The notes below the pieces were generated by a model, which did not search any database, was not told the DNA's origin, and saw only the letters and a program-made list of their open reading frames with translations. A DNA stretch of 64,000 nucleotides. It comes from Flavobacteriaceae bacterium PRS1. GTDB taxonomy: Bacteria > Bacteroidota > Bacteroidia > Flavobacteriales > Flavobacteriaceae. The position numbers were made by a program, and so were the translations under genes. The first letter of the stretch is position 1. Each line of letters starts with the position of its first letter. Where the stretch lies: contig RDRZ01000004.1 of assembly GCA_003709165.1 (NCBI GenBank), positions 62,001 to 126,000 of the forward strand. The letters are read 5' to 3'. Positions 27,684-37,579 of the stretch are shown piece by piece.

Positions 27684-30600
27684 ATGATTATGAAAAATCG
27701 ATTATTATTTTCCGTAATGGCACTTCTGTTTACAGCTATTTCTGTTTTTTTAATTAAAAACAATAAAACTGAATCAAAAATTGAAAAATCAAGAGAACAA
27801 CACAAATTAGCATTACAGAACAGTCCATTTAGCACCTCAAAAAACCTTTCGGAAAAAGATCGCAAAGCTTTAGGATTGCCGCCAAATGCATATAACGAAC
27901 GTATGTGGGAGTTAACAATGGATCCACAAACAGGAAGACCAATGCCTGAAAGACTATATGCTCTACAGAGTGAATTGAAATTACAAAGGGTAGCTAAAAG
28001 AGGAGTTGGTGGAGATGCTAATAATGCTTGGGTAGAGCGTGGACCAAATAATCAAGGAGGAAGAACAAGAGCAATAATGTATGATCCAAATGACGGAACA
28101 AATAAAAGAGTTTTTGCTGGTGGAGTTAGCGGAGGCCTTTGGGTAAATAATGATATTACAAATGCAAATTCTAGTTGGTCTGAAGTTAACTTGCCACAAA
28201 ATTTATCTATATCTAGTATTGTATACGATCCAAATAATACAATGACCTTTTATGTTGGTACTGGAGAATCGTATGTTGGAGGAACTGTAAATGGGAATGG
28301 ACTATGGAAATCAATAGATGGAGGAGTTAACTGGGAAAGAATTTTTGGAGGAGCGACTGCAAATGGAGAAGGAGCAAATGTTACTGTAAATTCACCTGGT
28401 TCAATTGTTGGTAATTACACTGCCATTCAAGCAGCTTTTGGATCACCTCTTACATCAATTACTGGGAATTTAGTTTTGGTTAGTGATGGAACTGGATCTC
28501 CTACCGAAGGCTGTTTTGCTTTAACAAACGGAGGAGCTGTTTCAGGAAATATAGCAGTTATAGAAAGGGGTAGTTGCACTTTTGCTTCAAAAGTAAAAAA
28601 CGCTGAAAATGCAGGAGCAATAGCAGTTCTTGTTATTAATAACGTAGCAGGACCTCCAATAATAATGGGAGGAGGAGATTATACAATTTATATACCTGCA
28701 GTAATGATTTCACAAGCTGATGGTCAAACTATATTAGCTGAAATTGGGAATACAGTAAATGTAACAATTGAGCCTAATGTTACTCCTTTCTCTGGAAATT
28801 TTGTTTCAGGAGGAATACAACATATTAACGATATAGCTATAAGAGATGTCGGTTTAACAAGTGAAATTTATGTAGCTGCTGCAGCCTCTTTGTTTGCAGA
28901 TGCTAATCCAACAGGTTTTTTAGGAACAGGAGCTTATGGCTTATATAAATCTACCAACAATGGCATTACATGGACTTTATTAACTTTGCCAGTTAATGGC
29001 GGAAATAGTGCTATTGCACCTAATGATATAGAAATTGGACCAGATAATAAGGTTTGGGTGTCCACGACAAGAAGTTTAGTGTCACCAGCTGATCCAGGAG
29101 GGCAAGTGTTATCTTCTTCTGATGGAACAACTTTTACACTTAAACACACTATTACAAATGGAAGAAGAACTCAAATTGCTGTTTCTGCATCAAATGCAAA
29201 TAAAATTTATGTTTTGGCACAATTGACTTTTGGCACAAATGGTGTAGAAATAATACTCACTGATGATGGTTTTACCACACAAACAAGTTTAACATTACCA
29301 AATGATGTAGATACCGGGATTCCTTCAACAGATTTTACTCGAGAACAATCTTTTTACGATTTAATGTTAGAAGTGGATCCTACTAATGATGCTGTAGTAT
29401 ATGTTGGAGGGATCGATTTATTTAGATCTACTAATAATGGATCGAGTTGGAGTCAACTTTCTAAATGGTCAAACAATAACGATTTAGCTACTTTAAATGT
29501 GCCTTTGGTTCATGCCGATCAACATGCATTTATTTTCGACCCTTCAGATGCAACAAAAGCAACAATTAGTAACGATGGAGGTGTTTTTTATGCTACATCA
29601 TTATCAGGCACACAAGTAATTAATTCTAGAAATAAAGATTATAATACAGTCCAATTTTATTATGGAGCTATAGATAAATCTGGAGGTACCGATGATTTAA
29701 CCGGAGGAACCCAAGATAATGGCACTCAATTTAAACTTAATGCTACAGCCGGAGCTAACGGGTTTTCTGATCCCTTTGGTGGTGATGGTGGCTATACCGA
29801 AATTGATAATGGTGGGACATATATGATACAAAGCTACCCTAGAAACAACCATCGTTTTATTAGTTACCCAAGTCTTTCTACCCGATATTATATTACAGCA
29901 ACAAAAGATGGGCTGAGTGCTGATGGAAGCTTTATTAATGAGGCAGCCCTCGATACTAATTTAGATATATTTTATTCTAATTCAAGTACAAGTACTCCAA
30001 CATTCAGTATCGAGAGAACTTCTAATTTTGTCGCTGGGACAGGAGGCATTGTTAATACGAGTTTAACAAATGCGCTTTTAAATGCTTCGCCAACAGCTTT
30101 TAAAGTATCTCCTTTTACTGGAGGATCTACAAAATTATTTGTTGGGCTTACTAATAGTACGTTATTACGTATTGATACTGCAAATGGTAGCCCAACATGG
30201 AATAATATTACTGGAGGAAGTTTTGTAGGAAGTATTTCTGATATTGAATTTGGTGAAACAGAATCTGACATATTTGTAACAATGCATAATTATGGAGTAA
30301 TAAGTATCTGGTTCACAGATGATGCTGGCTCAACTTGGACAAGTATTGAAGGCGATTTACCAGATTTGCCAGTAAAATGTATTTTACAAAACACTTTAAT
30401 CCCTAATGAGTTAATTATTGGTACAGATCTAGGAGTTTGGGCAACTGAAGATTATACAGTTACCAGTCCTGTTTGGGTTCAGGCATATAATGGTATGAGC
30501 GATGTTACTGTTGTTGATCTTGATGTAAGAACATCCGACAATGTAATTTTAGCAACGACACACGGCAGAGGGTTATTTACAAGCCAGTTTACCTCTGTTC

Positions 30601-30869
30601 CATTAAGTGTAGATGATAATGCTATTGTTAACAATTCAATTAAAGTCTTCCCGACAGTATCAAATGGAGAATTTTCTATTCTTTCAAAAAATTCTTTGGG
30701 AAAGGTTGAAATGTCATTATTTACTATTACCGGACAAAAAGTTTATACCACAACTTTCGAACTCTCTAATATTAAAAAGAACTTTAATTTAAGTTTAAGT
30801 TCTGGCTTATATTTAATAAAAATTAAAGGCGATAATTTTGAAGAAACCAAAAGAGTAATTATAAAATAG
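27684..30869 (+). CDS. large exported protein with PA domain, BNR/sortilin-like repeats and T9SS sorting domain
   Basis: A 1061-residue secreted protein. The likely true start is the second ATG (27690, MKNRLLFSVMALLFT), which gives a cleaner signal peptide. BNR-type beta-propeller repeats (GLWKSIDGGVNWERI, LYKSTNNGITWTLL, LFRSTNNGSSWSQL, WFTDDAGSTWTSIEG) surround a protease-associated (PA) domain at about residues 232-362 (core IAVIERGSCTFASKVKNAEN). The last 80 residues form a type A T9SS sorting domain (KVFPTVSNGEFSI...GLYLIKIKGDNFEETKRVIIK), so it is exported by type IX secretion. No protease catalytic motif is visible, so a binding or adhesion role is as likely as enzymatic. Confidence 0.85.
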   Translation: MIMKNRLLFSVMALLFTAISVFLIKNNKTESKIEKSREQHKLALQNSPFSTSKNLSEKDRKALGLPPNAYNERMWELTMDPQTGRPMPERLYALQSELKLQRVAKRGVGGDANNAWVERGPNNQGGRTRAIMYDPNDGTNKRVFAGGVSGGLWVNNDITNANSSWSEVNLPQNLSISSIVYDPNNTMTFYVGTGESYVGGTVNGNGLWKSIDGGVNWERIFGGATANGEGANVTVNSPGSIVGNYTAIQAAFGSPLTSITGNLVLVSDGTGSPTEGCFALTNGGAVSGNIAVIERGSCTFASKVKNAENAGAIAVLVINNVAGPPIIMGGGDYTIYIPAVMISQADGQTILAEIGNTVNVTIEPNVTPFSGNFVSGGIQHINDIAIRDVGLTSEIYVAAAASLFADANPTGFLGTGAYGLYKSTNNGITWTLLTLPVNGGNSAIAPNDIEIGPDNKVWVSTTRSLVSPADPGGQVLSSSDGTTFTLKHTITNGRRTQIAVSASNANKIYVLAQLTFGTNGVEIILTDDGFTTQTSLTLPNDVDTGIPSTDFTREQSFYDLMLEVDPTNDAVVYVGGIDLFRSTNNGSSWSQLSKWSNNNDLATLNVPLVHADQHAFIFDPSDATKATISNDGGVFYATSLSGTQVINSRNKDYNTVQFYYGAIDKSGGTDDLTGGTQDNGTQFKLNATAGANGFSDPFGGDGGYTEIDNGGTYMIQSYPRNNHRFISYPSLSTRYYITATKDGLSADGSFINEAALDTNLDIFYSNSSTSTPTFSIERTSNFVAGTGGIVNTSLTNALLNASPTAFKVSPFTGGSTKLFVGLTNSTLLRIDTANGSPTWNNITGGSFVGSISDIEFGETESDIFVTMHNYGVISIWFTDDAGSTWTSIEGDLPDLPVKCILQNTLIPNELIIGTDLGVWATEDYTVTSPVWVQAYNGMSDVTVVDLDVRTSDNVILATTHGRGLFTSQFTSVPLSVDDNAIVNNSIKVFPTVSNGEFSILSKNSLGKVEMSLFTITGQKVYTTTFELSNIKKNFNLSLSSGLYLIKIKGDNFEETKRVIIK

Positions 30870-31011
30870 AGATTAGTAAGTAGGGTTAATCCTTATGAGG
30901 CTGTTTTAGTATAGGAAGAAATATATCAAATATTACTTTTTATCGATATTATTTGCTTTTTATCGAGTTATTGATTATGTTTACACAATCTTAACCCAAA
31001 GATTTATCATA

Positions 31012-31092
31012 ATGAAAAAAAACCTACTTGCAGCAATAGTTGTATTTTTCTTCACTTTTATTGTATTACTTATCATTAGCAATATTTTGTAG
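31012..31092 (+). CDS. 26-residue hydrophobic peptide or truncated gene start
   Basis: MKKNLLAAIVVFFFTFIVLL and a few more hydrophobic residues, then TAG. It looks like an isolated membrane helix or the 5' end of a broken gene: another hydrophobic frame continues just downstream out of register (about 31093-31180). No recognised family. Confidence 0.3.
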   Translation: MKKNLLAAIVVFFFTFIVLLIISNIL

Positions 31093-31183
31093 TAGGAAAA
31101 TAAAAGGGAGCGAAAAAAGATTATTTCACTATGGTATTATTATAATCACAATTAGTAATTATTTGCTATTTAATTTTTTAATT

Positions 31184-31333
31184 ATGATTAAAAATAAAAA
31201 CATACAAATGGGATTATTAGTGTTTTTTATAACATTAATAGGGTTATTAACACTTGTTAAATTTTATCCAGAAGATCAATCTGTGACAACAGATGTAAAT
31301 ACCCAAGAAAAACTAGAGATTGCCTTTAAATAG
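31184..31333 (+). CDS. 49-residue single-helix membrane protein, unknown
   Basis: Begins MIKNKNIQMGLLVFFITLIG, with one membrane helix (about residues 9-24) and an acidic tail. A longer version from the ATG at 31040 is possible in the same frame and would add three more hydrophobic stretches. Its end overlaps the tail of dxs by 21 bases. Confidence 0.35.
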   Translation: MIKNKNIQMGLLVFFITLIGLLTLVKFYPEDQSVTTDVNTQEKLEIAFK

Positions 31334-33111
31334 GTTATCAATTTCTTGTTTTATACCAAGTGAATTTAAGAAAGTTTGCTCCTTTAACTCATTTATGTTT
31401 CCTTGTTCAATAAAAACATCAGGAATTCTTAATAGTTTGATGCTATTGGTATAATTATTTTCAGAAGCAAACTCTAGAACAGCACTTCCAAATCCACCTT
31501 TAATAGAATTATCTTCAATAGTGACAATATACTTATACTTTTTAAAAATGGCATGTAATAATGCTTCGTCTAAAGGTTTTACAAATCGCATATCGTAATG
31601 TGAGATATCATTTTTATTTACAGACAATTTAATAGCCCCATTTACATTTTTGGCTATTGTACCAATACTTAAAACAGCTGAGATTTTACCTTTTTTTAAT
31701 TGCACGCCTTTTCCGATTTCAATTTTAGAAAATGGTTGTTTCCAATCTATTGTTATGCCACGACCACGTGGATAACGAATTGCTATTGGACAATCTAATC
31801 CAAGTTGAGCAGTGTACATTATGTTTCTAAGTTCTACTTCGTTTCGAGGCGCAAAAACAATAAGGTTTGGAATACATCTTAAATAAGCTAAATCAAAAAC
31901 ACCATGATGTGTTGCGCCATCTTCGCCAACTAAACCAGCGCGATCCAAACAAAAAATAACAGGAAGCTTTTGCAAAGCAACGTCATGAATTACCTGGTCG
32001 TAGGCACGTTGTAAAAATATAGAGTAGATATTACAAAAAGGAATTAATTCTTGAGTTGCCATTCCTGCTGCAAGAGTTACTGCATGTTGTTCGGCGATTC
32101 ATACATCAAAAGCGCGATCGGGAATTTGTTCCATCATGTATTTTAAAGAACTTCCTGTTGGCATTGCAGGAGTAATACCAACAATCTTTTTATTTTTTAG
32201 GCAAGCTCAACTATAGTATATCCAAAAACATCCTGATATTTTGGTGGCTGTTGAATAAAGCCAGATTTGGAAAGAATTTCTCCTGTCTTAGCATCAAATT
32301 TCCCTAGAGCATGATATTTTACCTGATTGTCTTCAGCTTGTTTTAAGCCTTTCCCTTTTGTGGTAATAAGATGTAGAAATTTAGGACCTTTTATAGATTT
32401 AAGACGCTCCAATTCCGAAATAACTTTATAAATATCATGACCATATATTGGACCAGAATAATTAAAATTTAAGGCTTCAAAAATATTATCTTGTTTTTGA
32501 GCTCCTATCTTAACATTGGTTAAATATTGTTTTAACGCACCAACACTTGGATCAATACCAATAGCATTGTCGTTTAGAATAACTAGTAAATTGGCATCGG
32601 TAACTCCCGCGTGATTTAAGCCTTCAAAAGCCATTCCGCTAGCAATAAAGGCATCTCCAATAATTGCAATATAATGTTTTTTAAAATCGCCTTTTAGTTT
32701 TGAAGCGATAGCCATTCCTAATGCTGCCGAAATAGAAGTTGAAGAGTGACCAACTCCAAAAGTATCATACTCACTTTCATTACGTTTTGGAAAACCACTA
32801 ATGCCACCAAATTGTCTGTTGGTATGAAAAATGTCTTTTCTCCCGGTTAATATTTTATGTCCGTAGGCTTGATGCCCAACATCCCAAATCAATAAATCTT
32901 CAGGAGTATTAAATACATAGTGTAAAGCAATAGTAAGTTCAACGACTCCAAGACTAGCACCTAAATGTCCTTCTTTTGTTGCTACTATATTTATAATAAA
33001 TTCGCGTAATTCTCGGACAAGTAGAGGTAAGTCATCTTTGTTTAATTGACGCAAGTCTTTTGGTGAGTTTATATTATTCAGTAAATTATATATTCGATTA
33101 CAAATGTACAA
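31313..33111 (-). pseudogene. dxs: 1-deoxy-D-xylulose-5-phosphate synthase with a frameshift and a nonsense codon
   Basis: DXS makes the first intermediate of the MEP isoprenoid pathway from pyruvate and glyceraldehyde-3-phosphate (thiamine diphosphate enzyme). Residues are recognisable throughout: GHLGASLGVVELT, WDVGHQAYGHK, GVGHSSTSISAALG, then IAEQHAVTLAAGM and DRAGLVGEDGATHHG. Two lesions break it. After TIVELA the frame is lost (TAA at 32197-32199, one base short in an A-rich run), and in the second part the Gly of DVGIAEQH is TGA (32099-32101). The start is TTG, and position 155 in the GDA motif is Phe where a small residue is usual. The whole gene spans about 599 codons. Confidence 0.88.
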
Positions 33112-33134
33112 GATGAAATTGTATTTTTGACAAT

Positions 33135-33584
33135 ATGGAAAATCCCTTTGATGATATTTATTTTATGAAAAAAGCACTCCAAGAAGCGGAAACTGCTTTT
33201 GATAAGGGTGAAATTCCTATTGGTGCTGTCATTGTTATAGAAAATAGAATTATTGCCAGAACACATAATTTAACCGAGACTCTAAACGATGTTACAGCTC
33301 ATGCCGAAATGCAAGCCATTACAGCTGCTGCAAACTTTTTAGGGGGAAAGTATCTTAAAAATTGCACCATGTTTGTTACATTAGAACCTTGCCAAATGTG
33401 TGCAGGAGCTTTGTATTGGAGTCAGATTAGTAATATTGTTTTTGGAGCAAAAGATGGGCAACGTGGTTGTGGCGTTATGGGAACAACATTACATCCAAAG
33501 ACTAAAATAAAAGGTGGAATTATGACCGAAGAAGCTTCGAAATTAATGAAACGTTTTTTTGTTGAGAAACGTAATTTGAATTAA
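33135..33584 (+). CDS. tadA: tRNA-specific adenosine deaminase
   Basis: A 149-residue zinc deaminase that converts A34 to inosine in tRNA-Arg(ACG). HAE (H56-A-E58, TAHAEMQAI) and PCQMC (P85, C86, C89) supply the zinc site; EIPIGAVIV, ARTHNLTE and FVTLEPCQMCAGAL are typical of TadA. It starts 23 bases from the divergent dxs start, so the two probably share a compact promoter region. Confidence 0.9.
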   Translation: MENPFDDIYFMKKALQEAETAFDKGEIPIGAVIVIENRIIARTHNLTETLNDVTAHAEMQAITAAANFLGGKYLKNCTMFVTLEPCQMCAGALYWSQISNIVFGAKDGQRGCGVMGTTLHPKTKIKGGIMTEEASKLMKRFFVEKRNLN

Positions 33585-33594
33585 ACAAAGAGTT

Positions 33595-33822
33595 TTACTT
33601 ACTCTCATGATTCCGCATTTTATCAAGATTTTCTTTTGTTAGCATATAATCTTTTACATCTTTACATTTCCATCTGTAATATGAAAACAAAGGAAATACT
33701 ACAATAAATAAACTTACTACACCAAACCCAATAAGTTTTTCAGTATAAGATACATCTAAAAAATAGCCAGCAACAATACTTGCAATGGATGCAATAAATA
33801 AAAATGCAATTATGTATTTCAT
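33595..33822 (-). CDS. small two-helix membrane protein next to the chloride channel gene
   Basis: A 75-residue protein with two hydrophobic helices (residues 2-22 and 31-49) and a charged C-terminus (LTKENLDKMRNHESK). Its ATG overlaps the stop of the upstream CLC gene by one base (TAATG), so it is co-translated and may act with the channel. Family not recognised. Confidence 0.65.
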   Translation of the reverse strand: MKYIIAFLFIASIASIVAGYFLDVSYTEKLIGFGVVSLFIVVFPLFSYYRWKCKDVKDYMLTKENLDKMRNHESK

Positions 33823-35606
33823 TACTTCGTGAAATTAATAAGTTGCCGTCGGTACGCTGTAAGTAAACGTGATTTTGAAATAAACCCGTAATATTTACCG
33901 TCTTTTATTACTACCAGATTCCAGGCGCCGCTTCCTTTAAATTTATTTAAAATCTCTTCAGCTGAATCTTTTTTATAATAAATAATATCAGAAGCACTAT
34001 GCATTAAGCTCCTGACTTTTACAGTATCATATAAATCTTTATCAAACATAATACTCCTGATATCATTTAGAGTTAGGATTCCTAAAAATTCATTATCTTC
34101 ATTTACGACCGGAAAATGATTGCGCGACGATTTTGCAACTGCATTATTAACAACTTCTCCCAAAGTCATTTCAGGGTAAAGCGAAATAAAATTTGTTTCA
34201 ATTACTTTATCAATGTTTAACGACATTAACACATTTTTGTCTTTATCGTGAGTAATGAGTTCCCCTCGCTTGGCTAATTCCGACACATATATATTATGAG
34301 GAATATAGTGTTTAGTAATTAAAAAAGAAATTGAAGCCACGATCATTAACGGTATAAAAAGCTCATAACCACCAGTAATTTCAGCAATTAAAAATATGGC
34401 AGTTAATGGTGCTTGTAAAACGCCAGCCATTAATCCTGCCATACCCACCATAGCAAAATTAGTTAATGATAATTGGTGGCTAAACACATTACTGTAATTT
34501 ATAATCATTGCAAGTACATATCCAGAAATACTACCTGTAAAAAGTGTTGGGGCAAAAACGCCTCCAACACCTCCAGCTCCAAAAGTAAAGGACATTGCAA
34601 TGACTTTAAATATTACCAGACCTAACAGGAGTGATATAATAATCCAAATATTATCTGAAACTATATTAAAAATATTATTAGTGATAACTTCAGCAATATT
34701 CCCTCTTAAAACATTATTAATAGTTTCAAACCCTTCACCAAAAAGAGGCGGAATAAAAAATACAATTACTCCTATTATACTACCTCCAATTAACAGTCGT
34801 TTATAAGGGCTTTTAAATCGTTTAAAAAAAGTATCGACAGCAAAATATACTTTGCTAAAGTAAATAGAAGCCATTGCCGAAGATATACCAAGAAGGATAT
34901 AAAATACAACATCATTTAACTCAAACTTATCTTGAATTTGAAAATGGAGTAATACATCATCACCAAAAAAGAAATATGAGGTTAATACTGCCGAAATTGA
35001 AGCTAAGAGTAAAGGAATCATTGAAGCAATAGTGAGTTCTAAACTAAAAATTTCTACAGCAAATATAATTGCTGCTATAGGAGCTTTAAATATTGAGGAC
35101 ATTGCTCCTGCAGCAGCACAGCCAATAAGTAAAGTTCTTGCTGTTTGATTTAAATGAAATAATCGTGCAAAATTAGAACCTAAAGCTGCTCCCGTTGCAA
35201 CGGTTGGACCTTCCAGCCCAACAGACCCTCCAAATCCAACTGTTAGTGGTGCTGTTAAGAGTGACGCCCACATTTGATGCCTTGGCATAATTCCTTTTTG
35301 TTTGGAAATAGCATATAAAGTAGAAGGAATTCCATGGCCAACTTTTTTACGTATAATATATTTTATGGTAAGGAAAACAAGCAGTAAGCCAATAATTGGA
35401 AATATAAAATAAAATGCCTGATGTATGTTTTTTATAAACTCGCCTTCTAGTAATTGTTGAATAAAATGTGTTAGGTTTTTTAAAGCGACAGCTCCAAGAC
35501 CTGCTAATAATCCAATTACTATACTTAGGATATAAATAAATTGCCTATCAGAAATATGTTTATATTTCCAAATTAAAAAGCGGGTTAATCGTGTTTTTTT
35601 TGGCAT
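33822..35606 (-). CDS. CLC-family chloride channel/transporter with CBS domains
   Basis: A 594-residue membrane protein. The selectivity-filter segments are visible: GHGIP (residues around 92), GLEGP with the gating Glu in GGSVGLEGPTVATG, and GGVFAPTLFTGS in the second half. The C-terminal 150 residues hold two CBS domains (LYPEMTLGEVVNNAVAKSS and YKKDSAEEILNKFKGSG), which usually sense nucleotides. Whether it is an exchanger or channel cannot be decided here. Confidence 0.9.
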   Translation of the reverse strand: MPKKTRLTRFLIWKYKHISDRQFIYILSIVIGLLAGLGAVALKNLTHFIQQLLEGEFIKNIHQAFYFIFPIIGLLLVFLTIKYIIRKKVGHGIPSTLYAISKQKGIMPRHQMWASLLTAPLTVGFGGSVGLEGPTVATGAALGSNFARLFHLNQTARTLLIGCAAAGAMSSIFKAPIAAIIFAVEIFSLELTIASMIPLLLASISAVLTSYFFFGDDVLLHFQIQDKFELNDVVFYILLGISSAMASIYFSKVYFAVDTFFKRFKSPYKRLLIGGSIIGVIVFFIPPLFGEGFETINNVLRGNIAEVITNNIFNIVSDNIWIIISLLLGLVIFKVIAMSFTFGAGGVGGVFAPTLFTGSISGYVLAMIINYSNVFSHQLSLTNFAMVGMAGLMAGVLQAPLTAIFLIAEITGGYELFIPLMIVASISFLITKHYIPHNIYVSELAKRGELITHDKDKNVLMSLNIDKVIETNFISLYPEMTLGEVVNNAVAKSSRNHFPVVNEDNEFLGILTLNDIRSIMFDKDLYDTVKVRSLMHSASDIIYYKKDSAEEILNKFKGSGAWNLVVIKDGKYYGFISKSRLLTAYRRQLINFTK

Positions 35607-35624
35607 GAAAAACTTATATAATGT

Positions 35625-35692
35625 CTGTTCGAGCGCATTCCAGAACTAAAAATAAAGTGAAATAAACACGTCTCGACTGCGCTCGACGAGAC
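35625..35692. repeat. REP-like inverted repeats between clc and aspS
   Basis: GTCTCG (35670-35675) pairs with CGAGAC (35687-35692) around a GC-rich centre, and TCGAGCGCA (about 35629) can pair with TGCGCTCGA (35678-35686). GC content is far above the surroundings. The element lies between aspS and the clc gene. Confidence 0.5.
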
Positions 35693-35708
35693 AATATTAA
35701 ATATTAAT

Positions 35709-37463
35709 CTACGATTTTAAATCAAGTTTTAAACTTAACTCTTTTAATTGAGCATCATCAATTGGTGCTGGTGCATCTATCATTACATCTCGCCCAGAAT
35801 TATTTTTCGGGAATGCAATAAAGTCACGAATGGTTTCTTGACCTCCAAGTATGGCAACCAACCTATCTAATCCAAAGGCTATTCCTCCATGAGGTGGCGC
35901 ACCATATTCAAAGGCATTCATTAAAAAGCCAAATTGTGCATTAGCTTCTTCTTTTGTAAAACCTAAATAGTCGAACATTAAGGCTTGTGTTTTTTTGTCG
36001 TGAATTCTTATAGAACCTCCTCCGATTTCAATTCCGTTTAGTACCAAATCGTAAGCATTGGCTTTTACATCGCCTGGATTTGTTTCTAATAATTCTAATT
36101 GTCCTGATTTTGGCGATGTAAATGGATGATGCATCGCATGGTAACGTTTTGCGTCTTCGTCCCATTCTAAAAGCGGAAAATCAGTAATCCAAAGTGGCGC
36201 AAATTCTTTAGGATTACGTAAGCCTAAATGTTCTGCCAGTTCCATACGCAACGCACTTAATTGTTTTCTTACTTTAGTTGCATTACCTGAAAGCACACAA
36301 ATTAAATCTCCTTTTTTAGCTCCTGTAATTTCAGCCCATTTTGCTAAATCGTCTTGGTTGTAAAATTTATCTACTGAAGATTTATAACTACCATCGTCAT
36401 TACAACGTACATAAACCATTCCAAGAGCACCTACTTGTGGTCGCTTAACCCAATCAATAAGTTTATCAATGTCTTTTCTTGAATATTCGTTTCCGTTAGG
36501 TACAGCAATACCAACCACCAATTCGGCTTGATTAAAAACATTAAAATCTTTATGTTGTGCAACAGCATTTAGTTCGCCAAATCCCATTCCAAATCTAATG
36601 TCTGGTTTATCGTTTCCATATTTTTGCATGGCTTCTTCATAGGTCATTCTTGGGAATTTTTCAACGGTTACACCATTAACTTCTTTAAGTAAATATCCTA
36701 TTAAGCCTTCAAAAACATTTAAAATATCTTCTTGCTCTACAAATGCCATTTCACAATCTATTTGTGTGAATTCTGGTTGTCTGTCGGCACGTAAATCTTC
36801 ATCTCTAAAACATTTTACAATTTGAAAATACTTATCTATTCCACCAACCATTAGCAATTGTTTAAAGGTTTGAGGTGATTGAGGAAGCGCATAAAATTGA
36901 CCTTCGTTCATACGAGAAGGTACAACAAAATCTCTCGCACCTTCTGGTGTAGATTTTATTAAATAAGGTGTTTCAACTTCAATAAAGCCTTCATTAGTTA
37001 AATAATTACGAACATGCTGAGTAACTTTATGTCGAAATATTAAATTGTTTTTTACAGGATTTCGTCTAATATCAAGGTAGCGATATTTCATACGCAACTC
37101 TTCGCCACCATCGGTTTGGTCTTCAATAGTAAAAGGAGGAAGCAAAGATTTATTTAAGACAATTAATTCAGAAACTAATATTTCAATATCACCAGACGGA
37201 AGATTGGGATTTTTTGAAGTGCGTTCAATGACAGTGCCTTTAACTTGAATTACAAATTCACGACCAAGTGTTTTGGCTTGTTCCATTAGAGTTTGAGAAG
37301 AACGTTCTTCATCAAAAATAAGCTGCGTAATTCCATAGCGATCACGAAGATCTATCCAAAGCATGAATCCTTTATCACGCGTTTTCTGCACCCAACCAGC
37401 AAGAGTAACTTCTTTATTGATATGTGTATCTCTTAATTCACCACAAGTATGGCTTCTAAACAT
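35709..37463 (-). CDS. aspS: aspartyl-tRNA synthetase
   Basis: A 584-residue class II synthetase. The N-terminal OB-fold anticodon domain (residues 1-105, [20 protein letters not shown]) is followed by motif 2 ([20 protein letters not shown]), the bacterial insertion domain and motif 3 ([16 protein letters not shown]). Full length. It charges tRNA-Asp (or both Asp and Asn tRNAs if non-discriminating, which the sequence alone does not settle). Confidence 0.95.
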   Translation of the reverse strand: MFRSHTCGELRDTHINKEVTLAGWVQKTRDKGFMLWIDLRDRYGITQLIFDEERSSQTLMEQAKTLGREFVIQVKGTVIERTSKNPNLPSGDIEILVSELIVLNKSLLPPFTIEDQTDGGEELRMKYRYLDIRRNPVKNNLIFRHKVTQHVRNYLTNEGFIEVETPYLIKSTPEGARDFVVPSRMNEGQFYALPQSPQTFKQLLMVGGIDKYFQIVKCFRDEDLRADRQPEFTQIDCEMAFVEQEDILNVFEGLIGYLLKEVNGVTVEKFPRMTYEEAMQKYGNDKPDIRFGMGFGELNAVAQHKDFNVFNQAELVVGIAVPNGNEYSRKDIDKLIDWVKRPQVGALGMVYVRCNDDGSYKSSVDKFYNQDDLAKWAEITGAKKGDLICVLSGNATKVRKQLSALRMELAEHLGLRNPKEFAPLWITDFPLLEWDEDAKRYHAMHHPFTSPKSGQLELLETNPGDVKANAYDLVLNGIEIGGGSIRIHDKKTQALMFDYLGFTKEEANAQFGFLMNAFEYGAPPHGGIAFGLDRLVAILGGQETIRDFIAFPKNNSGRDVMIDAPAPIDDAQLKELSLKLDLKS

Positions 37464-37483
37464 ATTATAGAAATGTTAAGGTG

Positions 37484-37491
37484 CAAATTTA
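37484..37491 (-). promoter_or_regulatory. -7 element of the aspS promoter
   Basis: On the minus strand TAAATTTG is an exact TAnnTTTG match about 20 bases ahead of the aspS start codon. No convincing TTTG is seen at -33. Confidence 0.45.
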
Positions 37492-37579
37492 AGGAAATAG
37501 TGATTAGATATATTGAATTAAATACATTTTTTAAACCATTTTATTACACTTATATTAGCTTAACTAAATATAATGCTAT

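Noticed and set aside
32096-32104. TGA read as glycine (recoded UGA), because dxs has TGA where Gly is expected
   Set aside because: Many intact genes here end in TGA at normal family lengths, and dxs and the kinase also carry frameshifts and a TAA. Recoding would not repair them.
11269-33584. The three zinc deaminases (dCMP, cytosine, TadA) as a functional cluster
   Set aside because: They are kilobases apart in separate transcription units with distinct known roles; proximity looks coincidental.
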